Shown in pieces: positions 52,687-61,480 of a stretch of DNA of 64,000 nucleotides. Each line of letters opens with the position of its first letter. Position 1 is the first letter of the stretch. A model generated the notes under the pieces. That model was not told the origin of the DNA, did not search any database, and saw only the letters and a list, made by a program, of their open reading frames with translations. The DNA is from Ectobacillus ponti (GTDB lineage: Bacteria; Bacillota; Bacilli; Bacillales; Bacillaceae_G): positions 1-64,000 of the forward strand of contig NZ_JANCLT010000001.1 in NCBI RefSeq assembly GCF_024294785.1, in the 5' to 3' direction. The translations under genes were made by a program, and so were the position numbers.

Positions 52687-53388
52687 TTACACATGGTGAA
52701 CAATTACGGTAATGATAATGGTAAATAACAAACTCGGCAGCATATTCGCTACACGAATCGCCGTCACCTTAATCATGTTCAGCCCAATTGCTGTGATCAG
52801 GACGCCGCCTGTTGCTGTTAATTCAACGATGATGCTGTTCATCAATTCTTTCGGCACCACATCCTGAATAAATGCGGCTCCGAGGGCAATCAAGCCCTGA
52901 TAGATAAATACAGGCACAGCCGAGAAGGCCACCCCGATGCCAAGCGCTGATGTAAAGATGATGGCAGAAATTCCATCCAGCATGGATTTTGTATATAAAA
53001 CCGTATGGTCATGGCGCAGACCGCTGTCCAGCGCTCCGATAATCGCCATGGCCCCGATCACATACACAAGTGTCGCTGTCACGAATCCTCTGGCAATGCC
53101 GCCCTTTTCCTTTGCGCCGACACGGCGCTCAATCCAGGCGCCGAGCTCATTCAGCTTCTCCTCCAAATTCCACCATTCCCCAAGTGCCGAGCCGACGGCC
53201 AAGCTGCCGATGACAATCAGGAATTCCTGGCTTTTCAGGCCCATTCCGACGCCAAGAATGATGACAGACAAGCCAATTCCCTGCAATACAGTATCCTTTG
53301 TCTTATCGGAAACATTGCGGAAAATAAGGCCAAGCAAGCTTCCGGCAATGATCGCAATCCCGTTGACAATTGTACCAAGCAACGCCAT
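52687..53388 (-). CDS. DUF554 membrane protein
   Basis: The 233-residue protein has six to seven hydrophobic segments and the DUF554 hallmarks GTIVNGIAIIAGSLLGLIFR, LGEWWNLEEKLNELG, GFVTATLVYVIGAMAIIGAL and KSMLDGISAIIFTSALGIGV. Transport is suspected for the family but no substrate is known. It has a ribosome site GGGGGACTTCAT-like just before the ATG. It stands alone. Confidence 0.87.
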   Translation of the reverse strand: MALLGTIVNGIAIIAGSLLGLIFRNVSDKTKDTVLQGIGLSVIILGVGMGLKSQEFLIVIGSLAVGSALGEWWNLEEKLNELGAWIERRVGAKEKGGIARGFVTATLVYVIGAMAIIGALDSGLRHDHTVLYTKSMLDGISAIIFTSALGIGVAFSAVPVFIYQGLIALGAAFIQDVVPKELMNSIIVELTATGGVLITAIGLNMIKVTAIRVANMLPSLLFTIIITVIVHHV

Positions 53389-53498
53389 ATGAAGTCCCCC
53401 TCTCCTTGTACTTGTTTCATTCTAGGTGATTTATGCAGAATTTTCAATACGTTTCGACAAACTGAATGCAGCACCCTTTTCCTCTGATTTTGTGTGCA

Positions 53499-53555
53499 CA
53501 AAAATAGCGGAGATGCCCGCTCAGCCCTTGAAGGGCATGGACTCTCCGCTATTTT
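53499..53555 (-). terminator. Terminator of the GerAB-like gene
   Basis: On the minus strand AAAATAGCGGAGA and TCTCCGCTATTTT form a long stem that includes a second stem (GCCC/GGGC) and the stop codon. Confidence 0.8.
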
Positions 53556-54681
53556 CCGCTATACCCGGCTGCTTCCTCCGCTTCTGCCGCTCTTTCACCT
53601 TGCCGACTATCCAGGAAAGGACAAACAGCACGTACGGATAGATAAAGATCATAACAAAAGCGAACCGATTGAATAGGGTTCCGGTATTATAAATCTGCTG
53701 GCGCGTTTGAAAGGCAAGCGACGCGAGAAACAGAGCCCCGGCCACGGCCAGCAGCATCTGCCGCTGGGGCACGCCAAACTGCTTTTTCAGCCCTTTCGTC
53801 AGGCTCCATATGTACAGGCAAAGGATGGGAAGGATCGCCGCCATGAAAATACAAAGCAGCGCCACCTGCACCTGCTCCAAGAACGGAAACTTGATCACCT
53901 TATACAAGCTCATGGTCGGCCAAGCGGATTTTAATAGGTCTCCCCCGCCGAAAAAGCCGATTGAAATCAGAATCACAAATAAAAAAATGGCATTTGTCAG
54001 CCCTGCTCCCATTTGCGCATAGCGGCCAGCCTGCTCTTGCGGCTTGATGTACGGGTAATAAAAATAAATCAATTCGAAGCCTGCCAGCGAAAGCGACATT
54101 TCATAAGAAGCCCGCAGCACCTGCATCGGCGCCGCCTCGAATGGCGGGAAAAAATGGCGCAAATCCATATACGGAACAATCTGATACAGCACCAGGAGCA
54201 GCGGGATCGAAATGATGATGCTGAAAAAGCAGAAGCCGACGATCACACGGATGCCGCTGCTTACTGTATAGACGGTCAAGATGATCAGCAAAGCGCTCAC
54301 AAACCAATTCGGGATTTCCGGAAATAAGTAAGTAGCCAATATCTCATAGTACGTGGCTGTTACCATCAAGAGCGCATAAAAGCAGTAAATCATCCAAACA
54401 AGGTTGAGAGCGCCGCCGGCCCATTTGCCAAACACGGCATGATGGATTTCAAATAAATCCTTTGTCCCGTATCGCCGCAAGGTCCGCAGGATCACAAACA
54501 ACGTAAGATGAACAAAAAGCGCCGCTGCAATTACGGCAATCCAAGCATCCTGCTTGGCGTATGCATACACAAAACGTTGAAATACAGCCAGGCCGATTCC
54601 TGTTTGGGCACTGGCAACAACAAATATAACAAGCATCGCTTGAAACGCGTTTTCCGGCGGAACTGACTTCGTCTGCTTCAT
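53521..54681 (-). CDS. Spore germination protein, GerAB-type transporter
   Basis: The 386-residue protein has about ten membrane segments of the APC superfamily, with AFQAMLVIFVVASAQTGIGL at the N-terminus, GTKDLFEIHHAVFGKWAGG and YIWSLTKGLKKQFGVPQRQ. GerAB proteins bind amino acids or other germinants in the inner spore membrane. Normally GerAA, GerAB and GerAC are encoded together; here neither partner is near, so this is an orphan B subunit. It may borrow an A subunit elsewhere. The ATG follows GGGGGTAAGCAG. Confidence 0.86.
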   Translation of the reverse strand: MKQTKSVPPENAFQAMLVIFVVASAQTGIGLAVFQRFVYAYAKQDAWIAVIAAALFVHLTLFVILRTLRRYGTKDLFEIHHAVFGKWAGGALNLVWMIYCFYALLMVTATYYEILATYLFPEIPNWFVSALLIILTVYTVSSGIRVIVGFCFFSIIISIPLLLVLYQIVPYMDLRHFFPPFEAAPMQVLRASYEMSLSLAGFELIYFYYPYIKPQEQAGRYAQMGAGLTNAIFLFVILISIGFFGGGDLLKSAWPTMSLYKVIKFPFLEQVQVALLCIFMAAILPILCLYIWSLTKGLKKQFGVPQRQMLLAVAGALFLASLAFQTRQQIYNTGTLFNRFAFVMIFIYPYVLFVLSWIVGKVKERQKRRKQPGIAENSGESMPFKG

Positions 54682-54763
54682 CTGCTTACCCCCGCGTCCT
54701 GTACTTATTTACCATTTTGTGCATTATACAGGGAAATATGTAAGCAGCCTGATTGCTTCTGGC

Positions 54764-55336
54764 TTATGAACCTTCCGGATAGGCATAGATGATATAGCGG
54801 TCCGGGGCGGAGCCGACATAACGAAACGGATAGCAGGTTGTCAGCACCAGCTCTTCTTTCGGCTTTGTGGACTGGATGACGGTTGTGTCATCCGCCTTCA
54901 CGATTTTGCTTCGCTGCATCGTATAACGGAAGGTGCCGTATGGCAGTTCGACAATAAAGACGTCTCCTTCCTTCAGTTCCCCAAATCGGCGGAAAACCGT
55001 ATCGCGGTGGCCGGAGAGAACAATCTGGTCCTTGTCTCCGGGAAACGCCGCTGTAGCAAAATGCCCGACTCCCTTCTTCAGCTCATCCGGGTCTGTCCCC
55101 TCCACAATCGGCAGCACTGCATCAATTTTTGGAATGCGGAGCAGCCCGATTTCCTCATTCTTGCGCGGCTGAAACTCCGCCCGGGTCAGCTTACGCTCCT
55201 TTGCTTCGGCCAATACAGTGGATGCTTGTGTTACTGCATGCGCTTGCTCCTGCCGCGAATCCCACCATTTCCAGGCATTTGTGCCAATCAGCACTATACC
55301 GACAATAATGAGAATAAGAGACAACCATTTTCTCAA
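54764..55336 (-). CDS. Class D sortase
   Basis: The 190-residue membrane-anchored protein (signal anchor LSLILIIVGIVLIGTNAWKW) has the sortase triad: His in LSGHRDTVFR, Cys in LTTCYPFRY and Arg in GSAPDRYIIYAYPEG. Sortases attach proteins with LPxTG-like tails to peptidoglycan; class D is common in spore formers. The TTG at 55336 follows AGGGGAG by eight bases; the GTG at 55343-55345 abuts it. No protein with a sorting tail is visible in the window. Confidence 0.87.
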   Translation of the reverse strand: MRKWLSLILIIVGIVLIGTNAWKWWDSRQEQAHAVTQASTVLAEAKERKLTRAEFQPRKNEEIGLLRIPKIDAVLPIVEGTDPDELKKGVGHFATAAFPGDKDQIVLSGHRDTVFRRFGELKEGDVFIVELPYGTFRYTMQRSKIVKADDTTVIQSTKPKEELVLTTCYPFRYVGSAPDRYIIYAYPEGS

Positions 55337-55569
55337 TTTGCTCACTCCCCTACACGGACTATGTTTCTATTACCATTATACGACAAGAAATGAGCCGCCG
55401 CAGCCCTTCATTTTCTTCCGGCAGCGCTTCCCGTTGCCCCATGCCATCCAATGCTTCAGCGCCCGCTTTGCATTCTATACAAATGGATATCCGGCCAATC
55501 ATCACCAATTCCCTTAGCCTCTGAATATACTAAAATAGAAGTCTGTACCTGTGAAAGGAGTGAAATTCC

Positions 55570-56346
55570 ATGAAAAAGCTCTTGCTTTTATTCCTGCCGG
55601 TATTGCTGCTTGCTTGCTCCTTCCTATACTACTACAACTCCAAACCTGCGTTCGACAGCCGCACCGCTGCAGCCGGGAAAGCGAAGCCTGTCCGCTGGGT
55701 GGATACACATACAAAACAAACACTGTATCATGTTGTCATCGGTGATTCTCTGGCCAAAGGCTATGGCTCGTCGCAAGGCGGCTATGCGGGCATTGCCTCG
55801 AAACAGCTGGAGGCAAAGTTGCAGAAGCAAGTGATTGTTGATAACATTGCCGTAAACGGTTTGACAACAACAGGCTTAATCAGCCTTCTGGAGCGTCCAG
55901 ATGTGAAGGAAAAGCTCCAAAAGGCGGATATCATCACCATCAGCATCGGAGGGAATAATCTGCTGCGGCTGAACCGTAATTTCGGCATCCTGGAAGGATT
56001 GAAGATGCTCGACCAGGAAAAGAAGAAGTTTCAGGCAGACCTGGAGCATATCCTTTTGACAATCCGAGCCGAGAACAAAGATGCGGTCCTCGTATTATCC
56101 GAGCTGTACAACCCGCTGCAGCTGGAGGACTCCATTTCCTCCTATGCCAGCTTGTTCCTGGACGGCTGGAACAAAACCATCCGCACTGCCGCGGACACAT
56201 ACAACCCGGCCATTGTGCTGCCTGTGCGCAAACTGATTCCAAATGACGCCAAGGAACTGCTGTATGACGGCGTTCATCCAAATGATGCCGGATACGCGCG
56301 CATTGCTGATGCATTTGTACAAAGCCTGTTGTCCTACAAGCTCTAA
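55570..56346 (+). CDS. SGNH/GDSL-type esterase lipoprotein
   Basis: The 258-residue protein is a lipoprotein (lipobox LLLACS). Its SGNH hydrolase domain has the nucleophile block VVIGDSLAKGYG, the GxN block TISIGGNNLL and the last block DGVHPNDAGYARI with Asp and His. It is likely an esterase acting on cell-envelope glycans or lipids; the substrate is not readable. GAAAGGAG precedes the ATG. It is divergent from the sortase gene. Confidence 0.88.
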   Translation: MKKLLLLFLPVLLLACSFLYYYNSKPAFDSRTAAAGKAKPVRWVDTHTKQTLYHVVIGDSLAKGYGSSQGGYAGIASKQLEAKLQKQVIVDNIAVNGLTTTGLISLLERPDVKEKLQKADIITISIGGNNLLRLNRNFGILEGLKMLDQEKKKFQADLEHILLTIRAENKDAVLVLSELYNPLQLEDSISSYASLFLDGWNKTIRTAADTYNPAIVLPVRKLIPNDAKELLYDGVHPNDAGYARIADAFVQSLLSYKL

Positions 56347-56348
56347 GG

Positions 56349-56382
56349 AGCCATGAAGATGCTGTGCATCTTCATGGCTCTA
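56349..56382 (+). terminator. Hairpin after the SGNH gene
   Basis: AGCCATGAAGATGC and GCATCTTCATGGCT pair perfectly, with only a weak T-rich tail. It could be a terminator or an attenuator before the next gene. Confidence 0.5.
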
Positions 56383-56421
56383 TCCATCATTCATTTTATA
56401 CATACAGAAGGGGTTCCATCT

Positions 56422-57564
56422 ATGAAAACTCGCATTGCACTCATCATCCTTCTCTTCCTGGCGGCTGTCGGGATTGCTTTCCTGCTGCTGCTTCCCAAGC
56501 AGGAGACACCCTCTCCCGCAAAAGGGGCCAAGCCCCCCGCACCGCAAGCGCAACCGGAGAAGCCTGCAGGGCACACTGTCCGCCTGACAGCGGTCGGCGA
56601 TGTACTGATTCACGACAGAGTATACAATGATGCCAAAACAGGCACCTCCTATGATTTCAAACCGATGCTCGCCAGCATGAAGCCATACATTGAGCCGGCA
56701 GATGCTGCATTTGTAAACCAAGAATCCGTTGTCGGCGGTGCCGAGCTTGGCCTGTCCACCTATCCTTCCTTCAACAGTCCGGTTGAAATCGCCGATGCAC
56801 TGAAGGATACCGGGTTTGATGTCATTGGCACAGCCAACAACCATGCGCTGGACCGGGGCGAAAAGGCACTGCGGAACTCCATTGCCTATTGGAACAAGCT
56901 CGGCTTGCTTCATACAGGCACATTTGAGTCAGAAGCAGACCGGGAGAACATCCGGACCTTTACGAAAAACGGCATCACCTTCTCCGTATTAGCCTATACC
57001 TTTGGCACGAACGGCATCCGCTCGCCGCAGCCCTATTTGGTGAACTATATTGACCGGGAGCGCATGAAGCGGGACGTGGCGAAGGCAAAGCAGCTGTCTG
57101 ACGCTGTTGTTGTGATGCTGCACTTTGGCACTGAATTTGAAACCATGCCGAATACCGAGCAGCAGAGTCTGGCCCAGTATTTAACCGATTTGGGCGTCAC
57201 GATTATATTCGGGCATCATCCGCACGTCCTTCAGCCGCCGGCCTTTTTGACCGGAAAGAATGGCCAGCAAACCTTTGTGGCCTACTCGCTCGGCAACTTC
57301 CTGGCAGGACAAGAGAATCAGACCACCTGGTTCGGCGGCGTTATGAATATACAGGTGAACAAGGACGCCGCCGGACACGTGACGGTGGCCAATCCTTCCT
57401 TCCTGCCGACACTGAACTATTCCAAGCAAGCGCACGGCTATCGCGTGCTTCCGCTGGAAAACGTGACGAAGGAACAGTATCCGGATGCACCGGCACAGTA
57501 TGCCGCAGTTGTGAAGCATATGCGGACCTTCATTCCAGATTTACAGATTGTTCAAGCCAAGTAA
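56422..57564 (+). CDS. CapA-family (poly-gamma-glutamate synthesis type) membrane protein
   Basis: The 380-residue protein has a signal anchor (IALIILLFLAAVGIAFLLLL), a proline-rich linker and a CapA metallophosphatase-like domain: LTAVGDVLIHDRVY, FVNQESVVGGAE, GTANNHALDRGE, VMLHFGTEFE, GHHPHVLQP and AYSLGNFLAG. CapA/PgsA proteins take part in poly-gamma-glutamate export, yet no capB or capC partner is here; the family also has stand-alone members of unknown role. The ATG at 56422 follows AAGGGG. Confidence 0.88.
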   Translation: MKTRIALIILLFLAAVGIAFLLLLPKQETPSPAKGAKPPAPQAQPEKPAGHTVRLTAVGDVLIHDRVYNDAKTGTSYDFKPMLASMKPYIEPADAAFVNQESVVGGAELGLSTYPSFNSPVEIADALKDTGFDVIGTANNHALDRGEKALRNSIAYWNKLGLLHTGTFESEADRENIRTFTKNGITFSVLAYTFGTNGIRSPQPYLVNYIDRERMKRDVAKAKQLSDAVVVMLHFGTEFETMPNTEQQSLAQYLTDLGVTIIFGHHPHVLQPPAFLTGKNGQQTFVAYSLGNFLAGQENQTTWFGGVMNIQVNKDAAGHVTVANPSFLPTLNYSKQAHGYRVLPLENVTKEQYPDAPAQYAAVVKHMRTFIPDLQIVQAK

Positions 57565-57578
57565 GAAAAACAGACAAG

Positions 57579-57614
57579 CAAAAACCCCGGCTATAGAAGC
57601 GGCCGGGGTTTTCT
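57579..57614 (+). terminator. Terminator of the CapA-like gene
   Basis: AAAACCCCGGC and GCCGGGGTTTT pair perfectly around a ten-base loop. Confidence 0.9.
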
Positions 57615-57616
57615 GT

Positions 57617-57784
57617 TCAGGAATCATAGTAATTGCCGTAGTAAATGTTGGAGTATGGCCATGTGGTTAAGTACGGCTGCACCTGCTCAATGCGGGGAAC
57701 AGGCGGTGCAAGCGGCAGCTGGCGGACCGGCATGCTGTACGGCGGAGCAGCCCAGCTTGGCATCATCGGATTATACCAATACAT
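57617..57784 (-). CDS. Small proline/tyrosine-rich protein, possible spore-coat component
   Basis: A complete 55-codon gene starts at the ATG at 57784 behind GGAGGAGGG and ends at TGA at 57617-57619. The product reads MYWYNPMMPSWAAPPYSMPV and continues with RQLPLAPPVPRIEQVQPYLT, ending YYGNYYDS. It is rich in Pro, Tyr and Trp, has no signal peptide and no membrane segment. Such composition is common in small spore-coat or spore-crust proteins, so this role is inferred. I do not know a named homologue. Confidence 0.7.
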   Translation of the reverse strand: MYWYNPMMPSWAAPPYSMPVRQLPLAPPVPRIEQVQPYLTTWPYSNIYYGNYYDS

Positions 57785-57836
57785 ATATCCCTCCTCCTCT
57801 CTCCTTTACCATATGCGAGAGCGAGAGGGGTGGCAT

Positions 57837-57869
57837 AAAAAAAACAGAACTCCTGAATAGGAATTCTGT
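57837..57869 (-). terminator. Terminator of the DUF2062 gene
   Basis: On the minus strand ACAGAAT-CCT and AGG-TTCTGT pair, then TTTTTTTT. Confidence 0.8.
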
Positions 57870-57872
57870 CTG

Positions 57873-58427
57873 TCAGGCACGCAGGACAGCTGCCTGCGCC
57901 CGCCCTTTCCGCTTCTCAAGCCGCCTCTGCCGTTCTTTCTCATACAGATAGTGCACTACAAAATAAGAAATCGTACCAAGCACAGCCCCGATGATTGACA
58001 TGCCGACCAGCGTGTATAAGCCGCTCTGCAGCACATCCTTAATGACCAGCATCGGATTTCCGGACAGCAGCTCCCAGAAGGAGTGCTCATGCGGTATATG
58101 AGGCCTCCCGTGAACACGGAACGGAATCAGCAGCTTGCCGATCGCATGCGCAACGGGAAGAAGTACGACCGGAAGGAACGTCAGCTTGCCAACTACGTTG
58201 CCAATCACCGCAGCCGGCAGTGAGCCGCCGGACAAGCGGACCGCGGGATAAAACACCAAGTACACGAGTGAGGCCGTTGACAGCACAATCATTTCCAGTC
58301 CAAATCCAATAGCAAACCCGAGCGCCACCTTGCGCGCACCTCCGGAGGAACGAAACAGTTTATAGAAATTCAACTTGAATGCACGCTGGATGCGATGCGC
58401 TACGCTGTACTTCTTCCTTTTTTTCAC
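57873..58427 (-). CDS. DUF2062 membrane protein
   Basis: The 184-residue protein starts with a basic segment (MKKRKKYSVAHRIQRAFKLN) and has three to four membrane segments, with the DUF2062 pattern VALGFAIGFGLEMIVLSTAS, GNVVGKLTFLPVVLLPVAHA and a late FWELLSGNPMLVIKDVL. The function is unknown. The GTG start has GGGAG ten bases upstream. It is followed by a strong terminator and is separate from the arg genes. Confidence 0.82.
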   Translation of the reverse strand: MKKRKKYSVAHRIQRAFKLNFYKLFRSSGGARKVALGFAIGFGLEMIVLSTASLVYLVFYPAVRLSGGSLPAAVIGNVVGKLTFLPVVLLPVAHAIGKLLIPFRVHGRPHIPHEHSFWELLSGNPMLVIKDVLQSGLYTLVGMSIIGAVLGTISYFVVHYLYEKERQRRLEKRKGRAQAAVLRA

Positions 58428-58547
58428 GTATTCATCTCTCCCGTAATCATCTTATATCATTTGTCTCTTTAGCTTTACCAAACCCTTATTATATATGATT
58501 ATACGGTATAATGTTCAACAAGAGAATATAAATGCCTAATTTCCAAC

Positions 58548-58575
58548 AAAAAAAGACAATCTGTTCAGATTGTCT
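58548..58575 (-). terminator. Terminator of the arg operon
   Basis: On the minus strand AGACAATCT and AGATTGTCT pair around GAAC, followed by seven T. The argF stop is in the loop. Confidence 0.9.
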
Positions 58576-59533
58576 CTCCTGCCAACAAGCTTGCCAGCAA
58601 TGCCTTCTGGGCATGCAGGCGGTTTCCGGCCTGCTGGAACACCACGGATTGCGGGCCATCAATAATGGCTGCCGTCACTTCCTCGCCGCGGTGGGCAGGA
58701 AGGCAATGCAGGAACTTATAGTCCGGCTGCGCCGCCTGTACAAGCGTATCGTTGACCTGATAAGAAGCAAAGGCAGCCAAGCGCTGCTTTGTCTCTTCCT
58801 CCTGCCCCATGCTGGTCCATACATCTGTGTAGATGAAGTCTGCCCCCTGCACCGCAAGCGCCGGGTCTTCCACCACTTCAATCACTGCGCCGGTGCCGGC
58901 CGCAATCGCCTGTGCTGTACGCACAACCTCTTCGCTTGGCTGATAGCCTGCCGGACAAGCCGCTGTCACGTGCAGCCCCACCTTCGCGCCGCCGATCAAT
59001 AAGGAGTGGCATACATTGTTGCCATCGCCGACATAGACAAGCTTCACACCATGGAAGGTTCCTTTTTCCTCATAAACCGTCATCAGATCGGCCAGCGCCT
59101 GGCATGGATGATGCCCGTCTGTCAGCCCGTTAATAATTGGAATGGTTGCATGCTTGGCAAGCTCTGCCACCTTTTCATGCTCAAACGTACGAATCATAAT
59201 GGCATCAATATATTGGGACAGCACCTTCGCTGTATCCTCCACTGTCTCGCCGCGGCCGAGCTGCAGCTCCTTGCCGCTTAAGAACATGCCGTGTCCGCCG
59301 AGCTGCAGCATGCCTGCCTCAAAGGAGACACGGGTGCGCGTAGAGCTTTTATCGAAAATCATCCCCAAAACCTTTCCCTCCAGAAGCGGAGGGTTTTGGC
59401 CGGACAAATGCAGCTGCTTCAGTTCAACTGCATACTGCACCAAAGCCACAACCTCTTCGGAGCTCAACTCCTCTAGAGATAAAACATCCTTTGTATTTAA
59501 TTTTACTGGTTTTTTATATGAAACGGCGCTCAC
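58565..59533 (-). CDS. argF: Ornithine carbamoyltransferase
   Basis: ArgF makes citrulline from ornithine and carbamoyl phosphate. The 322 residues carry the carbamoyl-phosphate motif [16 protein letters not shown] and the ornithine-binding motif [11 protein letters not shown], with [20 protein letters not shown] between. The GTG start follows GGGGAG. It is the last gene of argC-J-B-D-F. Carbamoyl phosphate synthase (carA, carB) is not in this window. Confidence 0.96.
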   Translation of the reverse strand: MSAVSYKKPVKLNTKDVLSLEELSSEEVVALVQYAVELKQLHLSGQNPPLLEGKVLGMIFDKSSTRTRVSFEAGMLQLGGHGMFLSGKELQLGRGETVEDTAKVLSQYIDAIMIRTFEHEKVAELAKHATIPIINGLTDGHHPCQALADLMTVYEEKGTFHGVKLVYVGDGNNVCHSLLIGGAKVGLHVTAACPAGYQPSEEVVRTAQAIAAGTGAVIEVVEDPALAVQGADFIYTDVWTSMGQEEETKQRLAAFASYQVNDTLVQAAQPDYKFLHCLPAHRGEEVTAAIIDGPQSVVFQQAGNRLHAQKALLASLLAGETI

Positions 59534-59553
59534 CGCATTCTCCCCTCTCTATT

Positions 59554-60708
59554 TCACTGCGCGACGGCACTTTCCTTCGTCAGCACATGCTTCATAATGG
59601 CTGCTGCCTTCTCCAGCTCTTCCTTTGTCACGGTCAGCGGCGGCAGCAGACGGATGACATTCGGACCTGCGTTCAGCACAAGCAGACCGGCCTGACGCAG
59701 GGCTGTTACCCACGGGGCAACCTCTTGTGTACACACAACACCGAGCATCAATCCTTTGCCTCGTACCTCTGTTACAAACGGCAGCTGCTCCAGCTCCTTC
59801 AGCAGCTCCAGCAGCAGCTCGCCTTTTGCCGCTGTCTCCGCTAAAAACTCCTCTTGGAATACGGTTTGCAGCACAGCTTTCGCCGCTGCCATGGCGGTCA
59901 TATTGCCGCCAAAGGTGGAACCGTGTACCCCAGGACCGAATGCTGTGGCAAGTGCTTCCTTTCCAATCATCGCCCCGACCGGAATACCGTTGCCAAGCGC
60001 TTTTGCTGCTGTAATAATATCGGGCGACACACCATAGTGCTGATACGCAAACGGCTTGCCTGTACGGCCGATCCCGGTCTGCACTTCATCGATCATGAAC
60101 AGCGCGCCATGCTCGCGGCACAAGGCTTCAATGGCTTTCATGAAATCCGCTTCCGCCGGCAGCACGCCGCCTTCGCCCTGTACGGCCTCCACAAGGACAG
60201 CCGCCACTTCGCCGCTCATGGCTTCCTGCAGCGCCGCAACATCGTTGTACGGAAGATATACGAATTCTGACAGAAGCGGACCGAAGCCGCTGTGGATTTT
60301 TTCTTGTCCAGTAGCGCTCATGGTCGCAAACGTACGGCCATGGAAGGACTGCCGGAACGTAATGATTTTGTGGCGGCCGGTGAACTTCCGCGCCAGCTTG
60401 ATGGCAGCTTCATTCGCTTCGGCGCCGCTGTTGCAGAAGAACACACGCTGTCCATCGCTATGCTGCACCAGCAAAGAGGCTGCTTCCTCCTGCAGCGAGT
60501 TCTGAAACAGGTTGGATACATGCCATACCTTTTGCAGCTGCTCCTGCACAGCCCGCAGCACCGCCGGATGGCTGTGGCCCAGGTTGCTGACCGCAATACC
60601 TGATACAAAGTCCAGGTACTGTTTGCCCTGTGCGTCTGTTACCATCGTCCCCTCGCCGGACACGATCTCCACATCCCAACGGCCATAGTTTGGAAATAAG
60701 CTGCTCAT
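59554..60708 (-). CDS. argD: Acetylornithine aminotransferase
   Basis: ArgD transfers the amino group from glutamate to N-acetylglutamate semialdehyde with pyridoxal phosphate. The 384 residues contain the motif [55 protein letters not shown] and the Schiff-base lysine in [18 protein letters not shown]. It overlaps argB by four bases. A length of 384 residues is normal for the class III family. Confidence 0.96.
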   Translation of the reverse strand: MSSLFPNYGRWDVEIVSGEGTMVTDAQGKQYLDFVSGIAVSNLGHSHPAVLRAVQEQLQKVWHVSNLFQNSLQEEAASLLVQHSDGQRVFFCNSGAEANEAAIKLARKFTGRHKIITFRQSFHGRTFATMSATGQEKIHSGFGPLLSEFVYLPYNDVAALQEAMSGEVAAVLVEAVQGEGGVLPAEADFMKAIEALCREHGALFMIDEVQTGIGRTGKPFAYQHYGVSPDIITAAKALGNGIPVGAMIGKEALATAFGPGVHGSTFGGNMTAMAAAKAVLQTVFQEEFLAETAAKGELLLELLKELEQLPFVTEVRGKGLMLGVVCTQEVAPWVTALRQAGLLVLNAGPNVIRLLPPLTVTKEELEKAAAIMKHVLTKESAVAQ

Positions 60709-61469
60709 ACGTTCACTCCCTTTGTTACGGCTGTTCCTTGCATACAGCCATCCTGAATAAATCCCCGCAATCCATCCACAATGACAACCCTCTCGACATC
60801 TCCCTGAAGGGAAGCAACGGCTGCCTGCACCTTTGGAATCATTCCGCCCGTAATCACTTCCTGTTCTATAAGACTGTCAAGAAGCGCTTTGTCCGCGGTC
60901 TCAATCATTTTGCCATCCTGCAATACGCCCGGAACATCCGTCACAAAGAGCAGCTGCTTGGCGCCAAGCGCGGAAGCCACCGCTCCTGCAGCCGTATCCC
61001 CGTTAATGTTGTACAGCTGTCCTGCTTCGTCGATGCCAACCGGTGCAATGACAGGGACAAGGCCTTTTCCAATCAGGCTGTGCAACAGGCCGGCATTCAC
61101 GCTCACTACTTCTCCTACAAAGCCCAGCTCTTCGTCCAGCTGGCGCGCCAGAAGCAAATCCCCGTCGCATCCGGCCATGCCGAAGGCCGGCATGCCATGC
61201 TGCTTCAGCTTTGCTGTCAGCTGCTTATTCACCAGCCCGCAAAGCGACATTTGTACAGCCTCCAGCACCTCAGCCGATGTCACCCGCAAACCATTTTTCT
61301 TCTCCACCGGAATGCCGCGAAGCTGCAGCAGTTCATCAATTTCCGGTCCGCCGCCATGCACCACGACAAGCTGATAGTCCTGCTGCAATCCCCGCAGGCT
61401 TTGAAAGAAGGCTGTTCCCAGCCGGGCCAAAATACTGCCGCCGCATTTTACCACCAAAATCTCTTTCAT
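60705..61469 (-). CDS. argB: Acetylglutamate kinase
   Basis: ArgB phosphorylates N-acetylglutamate. The 254 residues of the amino-acid kinase fold show [43 protein letters not shown] and [17 protein letters not shown]. There is no N-terminal arginine-sensing helix, so feedback inhibition by arginine is unlikely, in line with the linear ArgJ cycle found in Bacillus. The ATG at 61469 follows AGGGGAATCGGG; the frame could extend nine codons but without a ribosome site. Confidence 0.95.
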   Translation of the reverse strand: MKEILVVKCGGSILARLGTAFFQSLRGLQQDYQLVVVHGGGPEIDELLQLRGIPVEKKNGLRVTSAEVLEAVQMSLCGLVNKQLTAKLKQHGMPAFGMAGCDGDLLLARQLDEELGFVGEVVSVNAGLLHSLIGKGLVPVIAPVGIDEAGQLYNINGDTAAGAVASALGAKQLLFVTDVPGVLQDGKMIETADKALLDSLIEQEVITGGMIPKVQAAVASLQGDVERVVIVDGLRGFIQDGCMQGTAVTKGVNV

Positions 61470-61480
61470 CCCGATTCCCC

